Assembly: GCA_016795465.1 (NCBI GenBank) | Contig: JAEUHK010000062.1 | Coordinates: 62,001-126,000 of the forward strand | Source of the DNA: Verrucomicrobiaceae bacterium | Lineage (GTDB): Bacteria > Verrucomicrobiota > Verrucomicrobiia > Verrucomicrobiales > Verrucomicrobiaceae | Length of the DNA: 64,000 nucleotides | Reading direction: 5' to 3' | In this document: one piece after another, positions 1 through 8,268 of the stretch | Layout of the letters: each line of letters begins with the position of its first letter | Position numbering within the stretch: the stretch's first letter is position 1 | Translations under genes and position numbers: made by a program | Notes under the pieces: model-generated | The model's input: only the letters and a program-made list of their open reading frames with translations | Databases searched by the model: none | Told to the model about the DNA's origin: nothing

Positions 1-543
1 ACGAACCAGCCGAAGCCGAAAGCGCCCTTCGACAAGCCCGCGAACCGCAACGCCGTCGAAGATCTGCCGCTGCTGTATGAGCTCATCGCGCTCGCTTTGC
101 AGACGGACAGCACGCGCATCGCCACGCTGGAGATCGGCGGCGACTTCATGCCGCAGCATCTCGGCATCAAGAAGGACTGGCACGGCCTTTCCCACCACGG
201 CAACGACGAGGAGGCCATCGCGAGCCTCATCACGCTGGAGAAGTATCAAATCGAGCACTTCGGCAAGTTCGTGGCCCGTCTCGCGAAGATGAACGACGGC
301 GAGCGCTCGCTACTCGATTCGACCACCGTGCTTTTCGGCAGCGGCATGGGCGATGGCAACGTGCACAAGAACACCGACCTCCCCATCCTCCTCGCCGGCG
401 GTGGCTACAAGCACGGCGAATATCGCGAAGTCCCGCGCGAAGGCATCAACAAGGTGCCGCTGTGCAATCTCTTCGTCGATATCGCTCAGAAAATGGGCGT
501 GGAAACCGATTCGTTTGGCAGCAGCACGGGACGTTTCGCGTGA
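1..543 (+). CDS. DUF1552 (HXXSHH) family protein, C-terminal part
   Basis: The open frame runs in from the window edge and ends at a TGA at 541-543, so only about 180 C-terminal residues are visible. They contain the family signature HGLSHHGN, then a LDSTTVLFGSGMGDGN block and a LLAGGGYKHGEYRE block. The second block is closely paralleled in the complete DUF1552 protein at 14240-15502. These proteins are secreted, often by the Tat route, and are almost always encoded beside DUF1592-type cytochromes in Verrucomicrobiota and Planctomycetota; their reaction is unknown. The stop codon overlaps the ATG of the downstream DUF1592 gene (TGATG), so the two are probably translationally coupled. Confidence 0.9.
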   Translation, partial: TNQPKPKAPFDKPANRNAVEDLPLLYELIALALQTDSTRIATLEIGGDFMPQHLGIKKDWHGLSHHGNDEEAIASLITLEKYQIEHFGKFVARLAKMNDGERSLLDSTTVLFGSGMGDGNVHKNTDLPILLAGGGYKHGEYREVPREGINKVPLCNLFVDIAQKMGVETDSFGSSTGRFA

Positions 544-3101
544 TGAGCATGTTGAATTCTCACGCAAAGGCGCAAAGGCGCAAAGGTTTCGCAAACAAGA
601 CTCTGGGTTCATTCTTTGCGCCTTTGCGCCTTTGCGTGAGACCTGAATGGCTCGTTTTGGCCGCGTTCGCTTCTTCCCACGCCGCTGACGCACCACCAAA
701 GGTCGTGCAGCAGTTCCTGGGCAAATACTGCCTCGAATGCCACGACGCGGATGTGCAGAAGGGCGACCGCTCGTTTGAGAAGTTTGAGCTGCCGCTGAAA
801 GGGACTGCCGACCTCATCGAGGCGCGGGACATCATCGACCAGCTGACGCTGAAGGAGATGCCACCGAAAAAAGCGGACCAGCCGAGCGATGAGGAGCGCA
901 TCGCCATGATCCGGGCGCTGCGTGACGGCACGGTGGTGGCGTATGGCAAGCTGCAGAGCACCGGCAGCCGCACGGTGATGCGCCGACTTTCCAGCCGCGA
1001 GTATGAAAACACGCTCGCGGTGCTGTTTGGCCGTCGCGTGGACACGCTGGGGCTCACGGCGGGTTTTCCGAAGGAGAAAACCACCGAGCACATGGACACC
1101 ATCGGCAAGTCGCTCGTGACCTCCGGCTTCCTCGTGGATCAGTATTTCCAATCCGCGAACCGCCTCGTCGAGACGCGACTCGGCAAACCGGCCACGCCGC
1201 CGAAGGATTGGAAGTTCAACGGCCACTTCGTGCAATACGAGGAGCTGCAAGGCTCGCACAAAAGCGCCTTCAACTACCGCTACCTCAATCTCTACGAGCA
1301 GCCGAACAGCGACACACGCCAGGGCGGCTACGGCCACATCGAGGACTTCAAGCAAGGTGTGCCCGTTTCCGGCCTTTACGACCTCGAAGTCGAGGCCACG
1401 GCGATGCATCGCGACACGCATTACGATCCCGCCATCTTCGGCATCGACTTCTCCGAGCCCTTCATCCTCGGCGTGGTGCCGGGCGATGTCACCGCGGGCC
1501 ACATTCATTATCCGCAGCCCATCGAGCCCGTGCTCGCCACCGCCGTCGTGCCGGACAATGAACCCAAGCGGCTCAAATTCCGCGTGTGGCTCGAAGCAGG
1601 CCAAACACCGCGCTTCATCTTCCCCAACGGCCCGTATGAATCCCGCGCCGCGGTCGTCACGATCAACAAGCGCTACAAAGACGAGTTCAAAGGCGACGTC
1701 GGCTCATCCGGCGTCGGTCGTGCGCACATTTTGAAGGAGGGCAAGCTCCCGCACATCCGCATCAGCGAGATCGCCATTCACGGTCCCTTGCCTGAAGCGC
1801 CTGGAGCCGAGGAAGTGGCCGTTTTTGGCAAAGAAGGCTTCCAGGAGGCCAAGGCGCTCGATCAATTGAATGCCTTCGCCGAGAAAGCTTATCGCCGTCC
1901 GATCACCGACGAGGACAAAAAGCCCATCCGTGCGCTCTACGAGAAGCGCATCGCCGAAAAAGCCTCGCCACGTCAGGCCGCGCTCGATGCGCTCAAATTG
2001 ATCCTTTGCTCGCCGAGCTTCCTTTACCTCAGCGAGATCACCGACGAGTCGGAAAAGCGTCTCAAGCCCTACGACCTCGCCACGCGCCTCTCGTATGCGC
2101 TTTGGTCTGCACCGCCCGATGAGGCGCTCGTGGCAGCCGCGAAGTCCGGCAAGCTCACCGACGACGCCGAGCTCAAAAAGCAGATCCAGCGCATGATCGC
2201 CGATGAACGCATCAACGGCTTCGTGAACGGCTTCATCGACAGCTGGCTCAATCTTCGCGATCTCGGCTCTCAGCCGCCGCCTCGCGAAACGAACCGCGCC
2301 TACTACGCTGAGGACCTGCCCAGCTCGATGAAAACCGAGGCGCGCCTGTTTTTCCGCGATCTGCTCAAAAACAACGGCTCCATCACGCAGTTCATCGACT
2401 GTGAGCACACCTTCGTGGACAAGAAACTCGCCAAACTCTACGAACTGCCGGAGAAGGACAAACTACGCCTCGCCGATGGCTTCCAAAAAGTCAGCCTCAA
2501 GGGCAACAACCATCGCGGTGGCCTGCTCGGCATGGCTGCGGTGCTCACCGTGAGCGCGAACGGCGTCGAGACCTCGCCCGTCACGCGCGGCGTGTGGGTC
2601 ACAGAGAATTTTCTCGGCGTCCCGCCGCCACCGCCGCCGGATGTCGTGCCCGCGATTGATCCCGATGTCAGCGGTGCCACCACCATCCGCGATCGACTCG
2701 CCAAACACCGCGCCGATGCCGCCTGTGCCGAGTGCCATCGCAAGATCGACCCGCTCGGCTTCAGCCTCGAAGCCTACGATCCCGTCGGCCGCTGGCGCAA
2801 AAAATATCCCGCCGCCAACAAGAAGGCCAAACCCGCCGACATCGATACCACCGGCGAATTCCCCTCTGGCGAAACGTATGCCGACTTCACCGGCTTCAAA
2901 CACGTCATCCGCGACACCCGCGCCGATCTCTTCAGCCGCCACCTCGTCCGCCAGCTCCTCACCTACACCACCGGCCGCACCATGGAACTCGCCGATGACC
3001 TCCCCCTCGATCAGCTTCACGACAAAGTGAAGAAACAAGGCCTCGGCCTCCACACCATCATGGTCGAGTGTTTGATGAGCGAGATTTTCCGGTCGAGGTG
3101 A
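543..3101 (+). CDS. Secreted DUF1592/DUF1588/DUF1585 multi-domain c-type cytochrome
   Basis: The 852-residue protein has the planctomycete-cytochrome arrangement: an N-terminal PSCyt1-like CLECH haem motif, central DUF1587, DUF1595 and DUF1592-like segments, a DUF1588-like CAECHRKIDPLGF motif near residue 730, and a DUF1585-like C-terminus. It probably acts outside the cytoplasmic membrane with its DUF1552 partner; the substrate is unknown. The start at 543 overlaps the upstream stop, but the first 30 or so codons run through a 27-bp inverted repeat (559-640), giving a lysine/arginine-rich leader before a short hydrophobic stretch (WLVLAAFASSHAADA). The real N-terminus and signal peptide are therefore uncertain. 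A paralogue lies at 11767-14223. Confidence 0.85.
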   Translation: MSMLNSHAKAQRRKGFANKTLGSFFAPLRLCVRPEWLVLAAFASSHAADAPPKVVQQFLGKYCLECHDADVQKGDRSFEKFELPLKGTADLIEARDIIDQLTLKEMPPKKADQPSDEERIAMIRALRDGTVVAYGKLQSTGSRTVMRRLSSREYENTLAVLFGRRVDTLGLTAGFPKEKTTEHMDTIGKSLVTSGFLVDQYFQSANRLVETRLGKPATPPKDWKFNGHFVQYEELQGSHKSAFNYRYLNLYEQPNSDTRQGGYGHIEDFKQGVPVSGLYDLEVEATAMHRDTHYDPAIFGIDFSEPFILGVVPGDVTAGHIHYPQPIEPVLATAVVPDNEPKRLKFRVWLEAGQTPRFIFPNGPYESRAAVVTINKRYKDEFKGDVGSSGVGRAHILKEGKLPHIRISEIAIHGPLPEAPGAEEVAVFGKEGFQEAKALDQLNAFAEKAYRRPITDEDKKPIRALYEKRIAEKASPRQAALDALKLILCSPSFLYLSEITDESEKRLKPYDLATRLSYALWSAPPDEALVAAAKSGKLTDDAELKKQIQRMIADERINGFVNGFIDSWLNLRDLGSQPPPRETNRAYYAEDLPSSMKTEARLFFRDLLKNNGSITQFIDCEHTFVDKKLAKLYELPEKDKLRLADGFQKVSLKGNNHRGGLLGMAAVLTVSANGVETSPVTRGVWVTENFLGVPPPPPPDVVPAIDPDVSGATTIRDRLAKHRADAACAECHRKIDPLGFSLEAYDPVGRWRKKYPAANKKAKPADIDTTGEFPSGETYADFTGFKHVIRDTRADLFSRHLVRQLLTYTTGRTMELADDLPLDQLHDKVKKQGLGLHTIMVECLMSEIFRSR
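559..640. repeat. Dispersed palindromic repeat inside the start of a DUF1592 gene
   Basis: Perfect 27-nt inverted arms lie at 559-585 and 614-640 around a 28-nt loop. Each arm contains the triplicated core GCAAAGGC or its complement GCCTTTGC. The element is translated as HAKAQRRKG and FAPLRLCV in the frame of the downstream protein. I recall this element as a dispersed repeat of many environmental bacterial genomes, where it often appears in annotated proteins. Its effect here is to replace the N-terminal coding region of the DUF1592 protein. Confidence 0.85.
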
Positions 3102-3129
3102 CCTGTTTGGAGTTCATCACTCACTTTTG

Positions 3130-3504
3130 AAGCTTCCATTTGGCAGCATAACGCATTGCCCGCCGCATCGGTGATGACGCCATAGGCACGGTCCGTTTTG
3201 CTGCCGCCGATGGCGCTGACCCACCGCGGCTTGCCTGCGGCGTTTAGCTTCACGAGGCACATGTCCATGCCACCGGAGGTTCTGTGCTGCTGATCGCCGA
3301 ACGAGGCATCGCCTACGCATTCGGAAGCCAGGAAGACATTGCCCTGCGAATCGGTCGTGACGGCCCGCGTCTTGTCATGCGAGCTCCCGCCGCCGCTGAA
3401 GACCCATTCGCAGACCGTTTGCGTGGCGGCGTGGAAGCGAAGGCGAAGAGGATGAGCGGCAGTTTCACGATCAGGTGGAGCACTGATACGGGGAGCGAAG
3501 TCAC
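3130..3504 (-). pseudogene. Frameshifted remnant of a secreted SBBP (beta-propeller) repeat protein
   Basis: A signal-peptide-like start (MTSLPVSVLHLIVKLPLILF, from 3504) is in one frame. The SBBP-type repeats lie in a different frame from about 3440 to 3160: SSHDKTRAVTTDSQGNVFL, then SKTDRAYGVITDAAGNALC. SBBP repeats occur in secreted proteins with many tandem copies; here only about two remain, and no full-length frame continues. The combination of a frame change and truncation indicates a decayed gene rather than a short functional one. It fills most of the gap between the DUF1592 gene and the FG-GAP gene. Confidence 0.6.
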
Positions 3505-3584
3505 AAATCGTCATTCGTGCGGCAAGAATTCATGACTGCGGCTTGAAGCAGGCACGTTCAGCATGTCGTTTCATCCATCCCACC

Positions 3585-5564
3585 ATGAAGCACCTCCTCC
3601 TCGCGCTCTTTTGCGGTTCCACCCTCGCCGCCGAGTCCACGCTTACGCCGCTCAAATACAACCACCCCGGCCTCGTCGTCGATCTCGGAGTCGGTTTGTG
3701 GGCCTGGCCGCTGCCGATGGACTTTGATGGCGATCGTGACCTCGATCTCGTGGTGAACTGCCCGGACAAGCCCTACAACGGCATCTACTTCTTTGAAAAC
3801 GCCAGCGGCGACACCGCGAAGACCAAGATGCCCGTCTTCAAACCCGCGAAGCGCATCAGCAAAGGTGCTCAAAACGTGCAGGTGAGCTATCTCGACGGCA
3901 AACCGGTGGTGCTCACGCCGGGCAATGCGCATCCCGATTTCCTCAAGACCGGCATCGAGCAGCAGGTGAAGCTCGGGCCGCCGGCGAACGTCCACATGAA
4001 CAAAGTCCGCGCCAACATGTGGCGCATGGTCGATTTCGAGGGCGATGGCAAAAACGACCTCATCGTCGGCGTCGGCGACTGGACCGAATATGGCTGGGAC
4101 AATGCCTACACGGCTGATGGCCGCTGGATGAACGGCCCGCTGCGCGGTTACGTGTATCTGCTGAGCAACACCGGCACGAACGAAGCGCCGAAGTATGGCA
4201 AGCCGAAGAAGATCAACGCCACCGACCGCCCCGTGGAAACCTTTGGCTGGCCTTCGCCGAACTTTGGCGACTTCGATGGCGATGGCGACCTCGACCTGCT
4301 CTGCGGCGAGTTCCTCGACGGCTTCACCTACTTCCAAAACACCGGCAGCCGAACCAAGCCGAAGTATGCGCTCGGTGTCCGCCTCAAGGCCGACACGGGT
4401 AAGTACCTCACGATGGACCTCGAAATGATCACGCCGACCGCCATCGATTGGGACAAGGACGGCGATCTCGACCTCATCTGCGGCGATGAAGACGGTCGCG
4501 TGGCCTTCATCGAGCACACGGGCAAGTTCGACAACAAAGCGCCGGTCTATGCCGAGCCTCGCTACTTCCAGCAGGAGGCGGATCAGGTAAAATTCGGCGC
4601 GCTCGTCACCCCTGTCGGTTTCGATTGGGATGGCGACGGCGACACCGATCTCATCTGCGGCAACACCGCCGGTTATGTCGCCTTCATTGAAAATCTCAGC
4701 GGCAAAGGCGTGGAGCAGCCGAAATGGGCCGCGCCGGTCAAACTCACTGCCGCAGGCAAAGTCATTCGCCCGATGGCCGGACCGAACGGCAGCATCCAAG
4801 GCCCCTGCGAGGCCAAATGGGGCTACACCACGCAAACCGTGGCCGATTGGGATCAAGACGGTCTTCCTGATCTCTTGCTCAACTCGATCCTCGGCAAAGT
4901 CGTTTGGTATAAGAACATCGGCACACGCCAAAAACCGCAACTCGCCGCCGCGCAGCCCATCGAGGTCGAATGGAACGGCGAGCAGCCTCATCTCGCCTAC
5001 GGCTGGCTGCGTCCGGATGGCAAAGGATTGCTCACGCAGTGGCGCACCACGCCGGTGGGAGTCGATTGGAACAAAGATGGCCTCACCGACCTCGTCATGC
5101 TCGATCAGGAAGGTTACCTCGCGTTCTTTGAGCGTGCGAAGCAAGGTGACAAGCTCGTGCTCAAGCATCCGCAGCGCGTGATTTGTGCTTCAAACGCCTC
5201 TCACAAGACCGATGAGGCTCACAAAGTGAAAGCACCCGTCGCCATGACTGCGGGCGAACCTCTTCGCCTCAACGCCGGCATCGCGGGCAAGAGCGGCCGA
5301 CGCAAACTTTGCATCATGGATTGGGATCAGGATGGGAAACTCGACATCCTGCTCAACTCCGCCAACGCCAACTTCCTCCGTCAGGAAAGTGCCTCCGACG
5401 GCAAATGGTTCTTCACTGACATGGGCCTGCTTTCCGATGCGAACATCGAAGGCCACGACGTGAGCCCCACGACGGTCGATTTCAATGCCGATGGCGTGCC
5501 TGATTTCGTCGGCGGTGCCGAGGACGGGCATTTGTATTATATGCGGAACCCGAAGGCGAAGTGA
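3585..5564 (+). CDS. Secreted FG-GAP/VCBS repeat protein
   Basis: The 659-residue protein starts at the internal ATG at 3585, which gives a clean signal peptide (MKHLLLALFCGSTLAAES); an in-frame ATG 42 nt upstream would only add a poorly hydrophobic leader. About nine calcium-binding-loop motifs of the form D-x-D-x-D-G-D-x-D are spread along the protein, for example DFDGDGDLDLL, DWDKDGDLDLIC, DWDQDGLPDLLL and DFNADGVPDFVGG. This is typical of FG-GAP/VCBS repeats that fold into a seven-bladed propeller like integrin alpha. No enzymatic domain is seen. The role is probably extracellular binding or adhesion; the ligand is unknown. Confidence 0.85.
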   Translation: MKHLLLALFCGSTLAAESTLTPLKYNHPGLVVDLGVGLWAWPLPMDFDGDRDLDLVVNCPDKPYNGIYFFENASGDTAKTKMPVFKPAKRISKGAQNVQVSYLDGKPVVLTPGNAHPDFLKTGIEQQVKLGPPANVHMNKVRANMWRMVDFEGDGKNDLIVGVGDWTEYGWDNAYTADGRWMNGPLRGYVYLLSNTGTNEAPKYGKPKKINATDRPVETFGWPSPNFGDFDGDGDLDLLCGEFLDGFTYFQNTGSRTKPKYALGVRLKADTGKYLTMDLEMITPTAIDWDKDGDLDLICGDEDGRVAFIEHTGKFDNKAPVYAEPRYFQQEADQVKFGALVTPVGFDWDGDGDTDLICGNTAGYVAFIENLSGKGVEQPKWAAPVKLTAAGKVIRPMAGPNGSIQGPCEAKWGYTTQTVADWDQDGLPDLLLNSILGKVVWYKNIGTRQKPQLAAAQPIEVEWNGEQPHLAYGWLRPDGKGLLTQWRTTPVGVDWNKDGLTDLVMLDQEGYLAFFERAKQGDKLVLKHPQRVICASNASHKTDEAHKVKAPVAMTAGEPLRLNAGIAGKSGRRKLCIMDWDQDGKLDILLNSANANFLRQESASDGKWFFTDMGLLSDANIEGHDVSPTTVDFNADGVPDFVGGAEDGHLYYMRNPKAK

Positions 5565-5565
5565 T

Positions 5566-5613
5566 GGCCCTTTTGTCTGACGGGTCGGACTCGTCTGACC
5601 TGTCGGACGACTA
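5566..5613. repeat. Short direct-repeat tract downstream of the FG-GAP gene
   Basis: The 46-bp gap between the FG-GAP stop and the gmk stop holds variants of a GTCTGAC/GTCGGAC unit: GTCTGACGGGTCGGAC is followed at once by a GTCTGACCTGTCGGAC copy. It lies between two convergent genes, so it may be a dispersed repeat. No strong hairpin terminator was recognised. Confidence 0.4.
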
Positions 5614-6216
5614 GCTCCGCAGGCTGCTGCGCATCCTTGCGGCAGTGAGCAGGGCCTCGAAACGGGTGGCGTCAGACTCGCGGGTGTCGCTGACGAGGAC
5701 GTGGCTGTATTCGGGCCAGTGGGACATTTCCTCGGCGGCGTTTTTCATGCGCAGCTCGAAGGCGGCGGCATCTTCCGTGGCTCGACCGCTTAGGCGGGCG
5801 CGGAGTTCGTCGATGCTGGGAGGCATGACGAAGATGTCGAGCAGGCAGCGGCGGATGTGCTCGTCATCGCTGGCGCGGACCTGCGCGGCACCTTGCACGT
5901 CGATGTCGAGGATGACGTCGATGCCGCGTTGCAAATTGTCGATCACATAGCTCTTCAGCGTGCCGTAGCGGCGGCCGTGGACGTGGGCGTGCTCGAAGAA
6001 TTCGCCGCGGCCGATCTTTTCGACGAAGTCAGCGTCTTGGAGGAAGAAGTAGTCTTTGCCATCCATCTCGCCGGGCCGCGGAGCACGCGTGGTGCAGCTC
6101 ACGGAGAAAATGGCCTCGCCACGATCACACACGCGGCGGGCGAGCGTGGTCTTGCCGGTGCCCGAAGGGCCGGAAAGCACGATCAGGAGGCCGAGACGCT
6201 GCGTGGGAAAACTCAT
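5611..6216 (-). CDS. gmk: Guanylate kinase
   Basis: The enzyme phosphorylates GMP to GDP with ATP in the cytoplasm, an essential step of guanine nucleotide supply. The 201-residue length is normal for the family. A P-loop (GPSGTGKTTL) lies near residue 16. It is followed by the guanylate-binding VSCTTRAPRPGE segment with the GKDYFFL motif, and by the ILDIDVQGA core strand. The start chosen is the ATG at 6216 (MSFPTQRLGLLIVLSGPSG), because the upstream in-frame ATG adds an unconserved 11-residue leader. The neighbouring toxin-antitoxin genes share its strand, but a gap of about 60 bp suggests no tight coupling. Confidence 0.93.
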   Translation of the reverse strand: MSFPTQRLGLLIVLSGPSGTGKTTLARRVCDRGEAIFSVSCTTRAPRPGEMDGKDYFFLQDADFVEKIGRGEFFEHAHVHGRRYGTLKSYVIDNLQRGIDVILDIDVQGAAQVRASDDEHIRRCLLDIFVMPPSIDELRARLSGRATEDAAAFELRMKNAAEEMSHWPEYSHVLVSDTRESDATRFEALLTAARMRSSLRS

Positions 6217-6279
6217 GCCGTGCGTTAGCGTGAGGCAGCGGGGTGGCAAACAGGAAATCGGAGCTCAAATGGTAACGTG

Positions 6280-6675
6280 TCAGCTCACGAGCTGCCGCAG
6301 CTGGGCGGTGACCTCGTCCCGGCTCAAAACACCTGCCGCGACGGCGAGGGTGAGGTTTTCCCAGTCATCGACATGGAGTTCTTCATTCTTCAAAAGCCCG
6401 TTCTCGCTGAGAAAGACGAGGCAGGTGGCCAATGCCACGCGTTTGTTGCCATCGACAAAGGCTTGATTGCTGCACAGGTAGAAAAGATAGGCGGCGGCGA
6501 TCTCGATCGGGTCTGTGATCATCGGCTGCCCCATCATCGTGGCCTGAGGCGCGGCCACGGCAGACTCCAGCAACTCACGCGATCTCAAGCCCGGGCTGCC
6601 TCCGTGAGCGGCCAGCACCTCGGCATGGATCGCGAGCACCGCATCAAGCGTGGGATGCAAAAGCGGGCGGCTCAT
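6280..6675 (-). CDS. Doc/Fic-type toxin of a toxin-antitoxin pair, active-site His replaced by Gln
   Basis: The 131-residue protein matches the Doc family (Fic fold), kinases that phosphorylate EF-Tu and arrest translation. The family's active-site block HxFxD(A/G)NKR is present as QAFVDGNKR at residues 71-79, with D75, N77, K78 and R79 kept. The expected His is a Gln at residue 71, encoded by CAA, one base from a His codon. That change would be expected to weaken or abolish catalysis, since this His acts as the general base in Fic/Doc enzymes. Its start overlaps the antitoxin stop by 4 nt (ATGA), the usual toxin-antitoxin arrangement. Confidence 0.85.
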   Translation of the reverse strand: MSRPLLHPTLDAVLAIHAEVLAAHGGSPGLRSRELLESAVAAPQATMMGQPMITDPIEIAAAYLFYLCSNQAFVDGNKRVALATCLVFLSENGLLKNEELHVDDWENLTLAVAAGVLSRDEVTAQLRQLVS

Positions 6676-6902
6676 GAGAGGCGACGGAAGAGTTCGCTAT
6701 TCTTCTGGATGAGCCGTTTGGCGGTTTCAGCGGCTTGGGAGGGCTCGATGACCGCAGGCTCCATCGGCGTGATGCTGATCGTTCCCCCGCTGTGGACCTC
6801 GACATTGACCTCATCACCCACTTTGAGCCTGGCGAGCTGGAGGAGGGCGGAATCGAAGATGATGCCTTGGGAGTTGCCGATTTTGGTGATGGTCTTGATC
6901 AT
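6672..6902 (-). CDS. AbrB/MazE-type antitoxin
   Basis: The 76-residue protein has an N-terminal SpoVT/AbrB swapped-hairpin domain (IGNSQGIIFDSALLQLARLK, then VGDEVNVEV) and a short helical tail (AAETAKRLIQKNSELFRRL) that would wrap the toxin. It precedes the Doc-like toxin with a 4-nt ATGA overlap. An AbrB-type antitoxin with a Doc-type toxin differs from the classical Phd-Doc pair, although mixed pairs are known. The protein probably also represses its own promoter, in the short gap before the divergent strand's features at 6903-6959. Confidence 0.85.
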   Translation of the reverse strand: MIKTITKIGNSQGIIFDSALLQLARLKVGDEVNVEVHSGGTISITPMEPAVIEPSQAAETAKRLIQKNSELFRRLS

Positions 6903-6959
6903 GGGTAAAACTATGTAAAACGCACCCGATGGTCAAGGCTGGCTTTGGCTGGCACCGTC

Positions 6960-8102
6960 TCACCCGGCCCGGTTTCGCCGAAAGGTGCCAGGCGTCATGC
7001 CGGTGCGTTTGCGGAAGGCCTCGGCCATGTATTGGGGGTGGGTGAAGCCGCACTTCGCGGCGATGGCGTCGAGCGTGAGGTCGGTCTGGAGGAGGAGTTT
7101 CTCCACGGCGGCAAAGCGCAGGCGGGCGATCTCTTCGCCGGGGCTGCGGCCGATGAGGGCCTTCATGCGGCGCTCGAGGACGCTGCGGGAAAGGGCACAC
7201 TCGCGGGCCACACGAGCCACATCGATCTGGGCGGTGGCATTTTGACGGATGAACCGCAGGGCGGCGGCGATTCGCGGGTCATCGACAGCCACGATGTCAC
7301 TCGACTGACGGGTGACGATGTCGCCAGGAGCATGCAGGTGGCGCTCGCCGGGCTTGGGGATGCGTTTTTTCGTCATCCACTCGTCGAGCAACTGCGCCGC
7401 TGCGTATCCCACGGCCTGTCCGCGGAGCCGCACGCTCGAAAGCGGCGGCGAGGCGGTCTCGCAGAGCATGTTGTCATTCTCCGCGCCGACGACCGCCAGC
7501 TCCTCCGGAACGGCGAGACCTGCCCGGCGGGCCGCATCGAGCACCCAGAAGCCCATCTGGTCATTCACGGCAAAGACGCCGGCGGGCTTCGGCAGGTCCC
7601 GCAGCCAGTTGGCGAGCTCCCGCTGATGCTGCTCCCAGTTCGAGCGTTTGGATTGGAACACGGGGCAGTCGAATCCGGCCTCGTTCACGGCCTGGAGGAA
7701 GGTGTCGCGGCGTTCCAGATAAAAATTCTCCGACAGGTCCTGCACACACGCAAAGTGCTGAAACCCGAGCGTGCGAAAGTGCGCGGCCACGCGGCTGCCG
7801 ATGACGCTGTTGTCGATGCCGACAAACGGGAACGGATGCTTCAAAACGGTCGTGCGCATCTCCACGACGGGCAGCGTCGTGGCCTTGAGCTGCCGCAGCA
7901 GCGTCTCATCCACCGTCCGCGAGAGGATGCCATCGCCGCGCCAGTTTTTCAGCCATTCCGGGAAGCTGCTGCGCAGGTCCCGCGGCTCCAAATAGAGCGA
8001 CCATGGCCCATGCTCGGCCACATAGCGCCGGATGCCGCGCACGATGTCACGTCCATACGACCGCGAGGTATCGACGAGGATGGCGACGGATGGCAAGCGC
8101 AT
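6960..8102 (-). CDS. XylR-type transcriptional regulator (LacI-like sensor plus AraC HTH)
   Basis: The 380-residue protein has an N-terminal periplasmic-binding-protein-like sensor (VAILVDTSRSYGRDIVRGIR, residues 5-24, running to about 265). The C-terminal AraC-type double helix-turn-helix covers about residues 275-378 and contains VARECALSRSVLERRMK and DAIAAKCGFTHPQYMAEAFRK. This is the E. coli XylR arrangement, in which a pentose or other sugar binds the sensor and switches on catabolic genes. No sugar-catabolic operon adjoins it, so its target is unknown; related regulators are greatly expanded in Verrucomicrobiota and Planctomycetota. Confidence 0.88.
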   Translation of the reverse strand: MRLPSVAILVDTSRSYGRDIVRGIRRYVAEHGPWSLYLEPRDLRSSFPEWLKNWRGDGILSRTVDETLLRQLKATTLPVVEMRTTVLKHPFPFVGIDNSVIGSRVAAHFRTLGFQHFACVQDLSENFYLERRDTFLQAVNEAGFDCPVFQSKRSNWEQHQRELANWLRDLPKPAGVFAVNDQMGFWVLDAARRAGLAVPEELAVVGAENDNMLCETASPPLSSVRLRGQAVGYAAAQLLDEWMTKKRIPKPGERHLHAPGDIVTRQSSDIVAVDDPRIAAALRFIRQNATAQIDVARVARECALSRSVLERRMKALIGRSPGEEIARLRFAAVEKLLLQTDLTLDAIAAKCGFTHPQYMAEAFRKRTGMTPGTFRRNRAG

Positions 8103-8107
8103 AGGGC

Positions 8108-8232
8108 AATCAGGATGGAGGAATGGAGAATGGAAAACTGAAAATGGCGCAAATGCCAGAGGGCAGCCTTCAGGCCTCCATCCATTCCTCCATGCTGAGT
8201 TCCTCCATTCTCAGTTCCTCCATGGTTTGGAA
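8108..8232. repeat. Low-complexity TCCTCCAT / ATGGAGGA repeat tract
   Basis: The gap between the XylR-like gene and the next minus-strand gene is filled by GGAGGAATGGAGAATGG followed by complementary runs (CCATCCATTCCTCC, GTTCCTCCATTCTCAG, GTTCCTCCATGG). These form imperfect direct and inverted repeats. Open frames through it are low-complexity Ser/Met runs and are not credible genes. It looks like a dispersed intergenic repeat. Confidence 0.5.
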
Positions 8233-8268
8233 CTCTATGCTCTCCGCCCTCAGCTCTCAGCTCTTCGC

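Noticed and set aside
3558..5168. Open frame of 536 codons on the minus strand
   Set aside because: It is antisense to the FG-GAP protein, whose Asp-rich repeats and signal peptide are convincing. Its composition is typical of a shadow frame.
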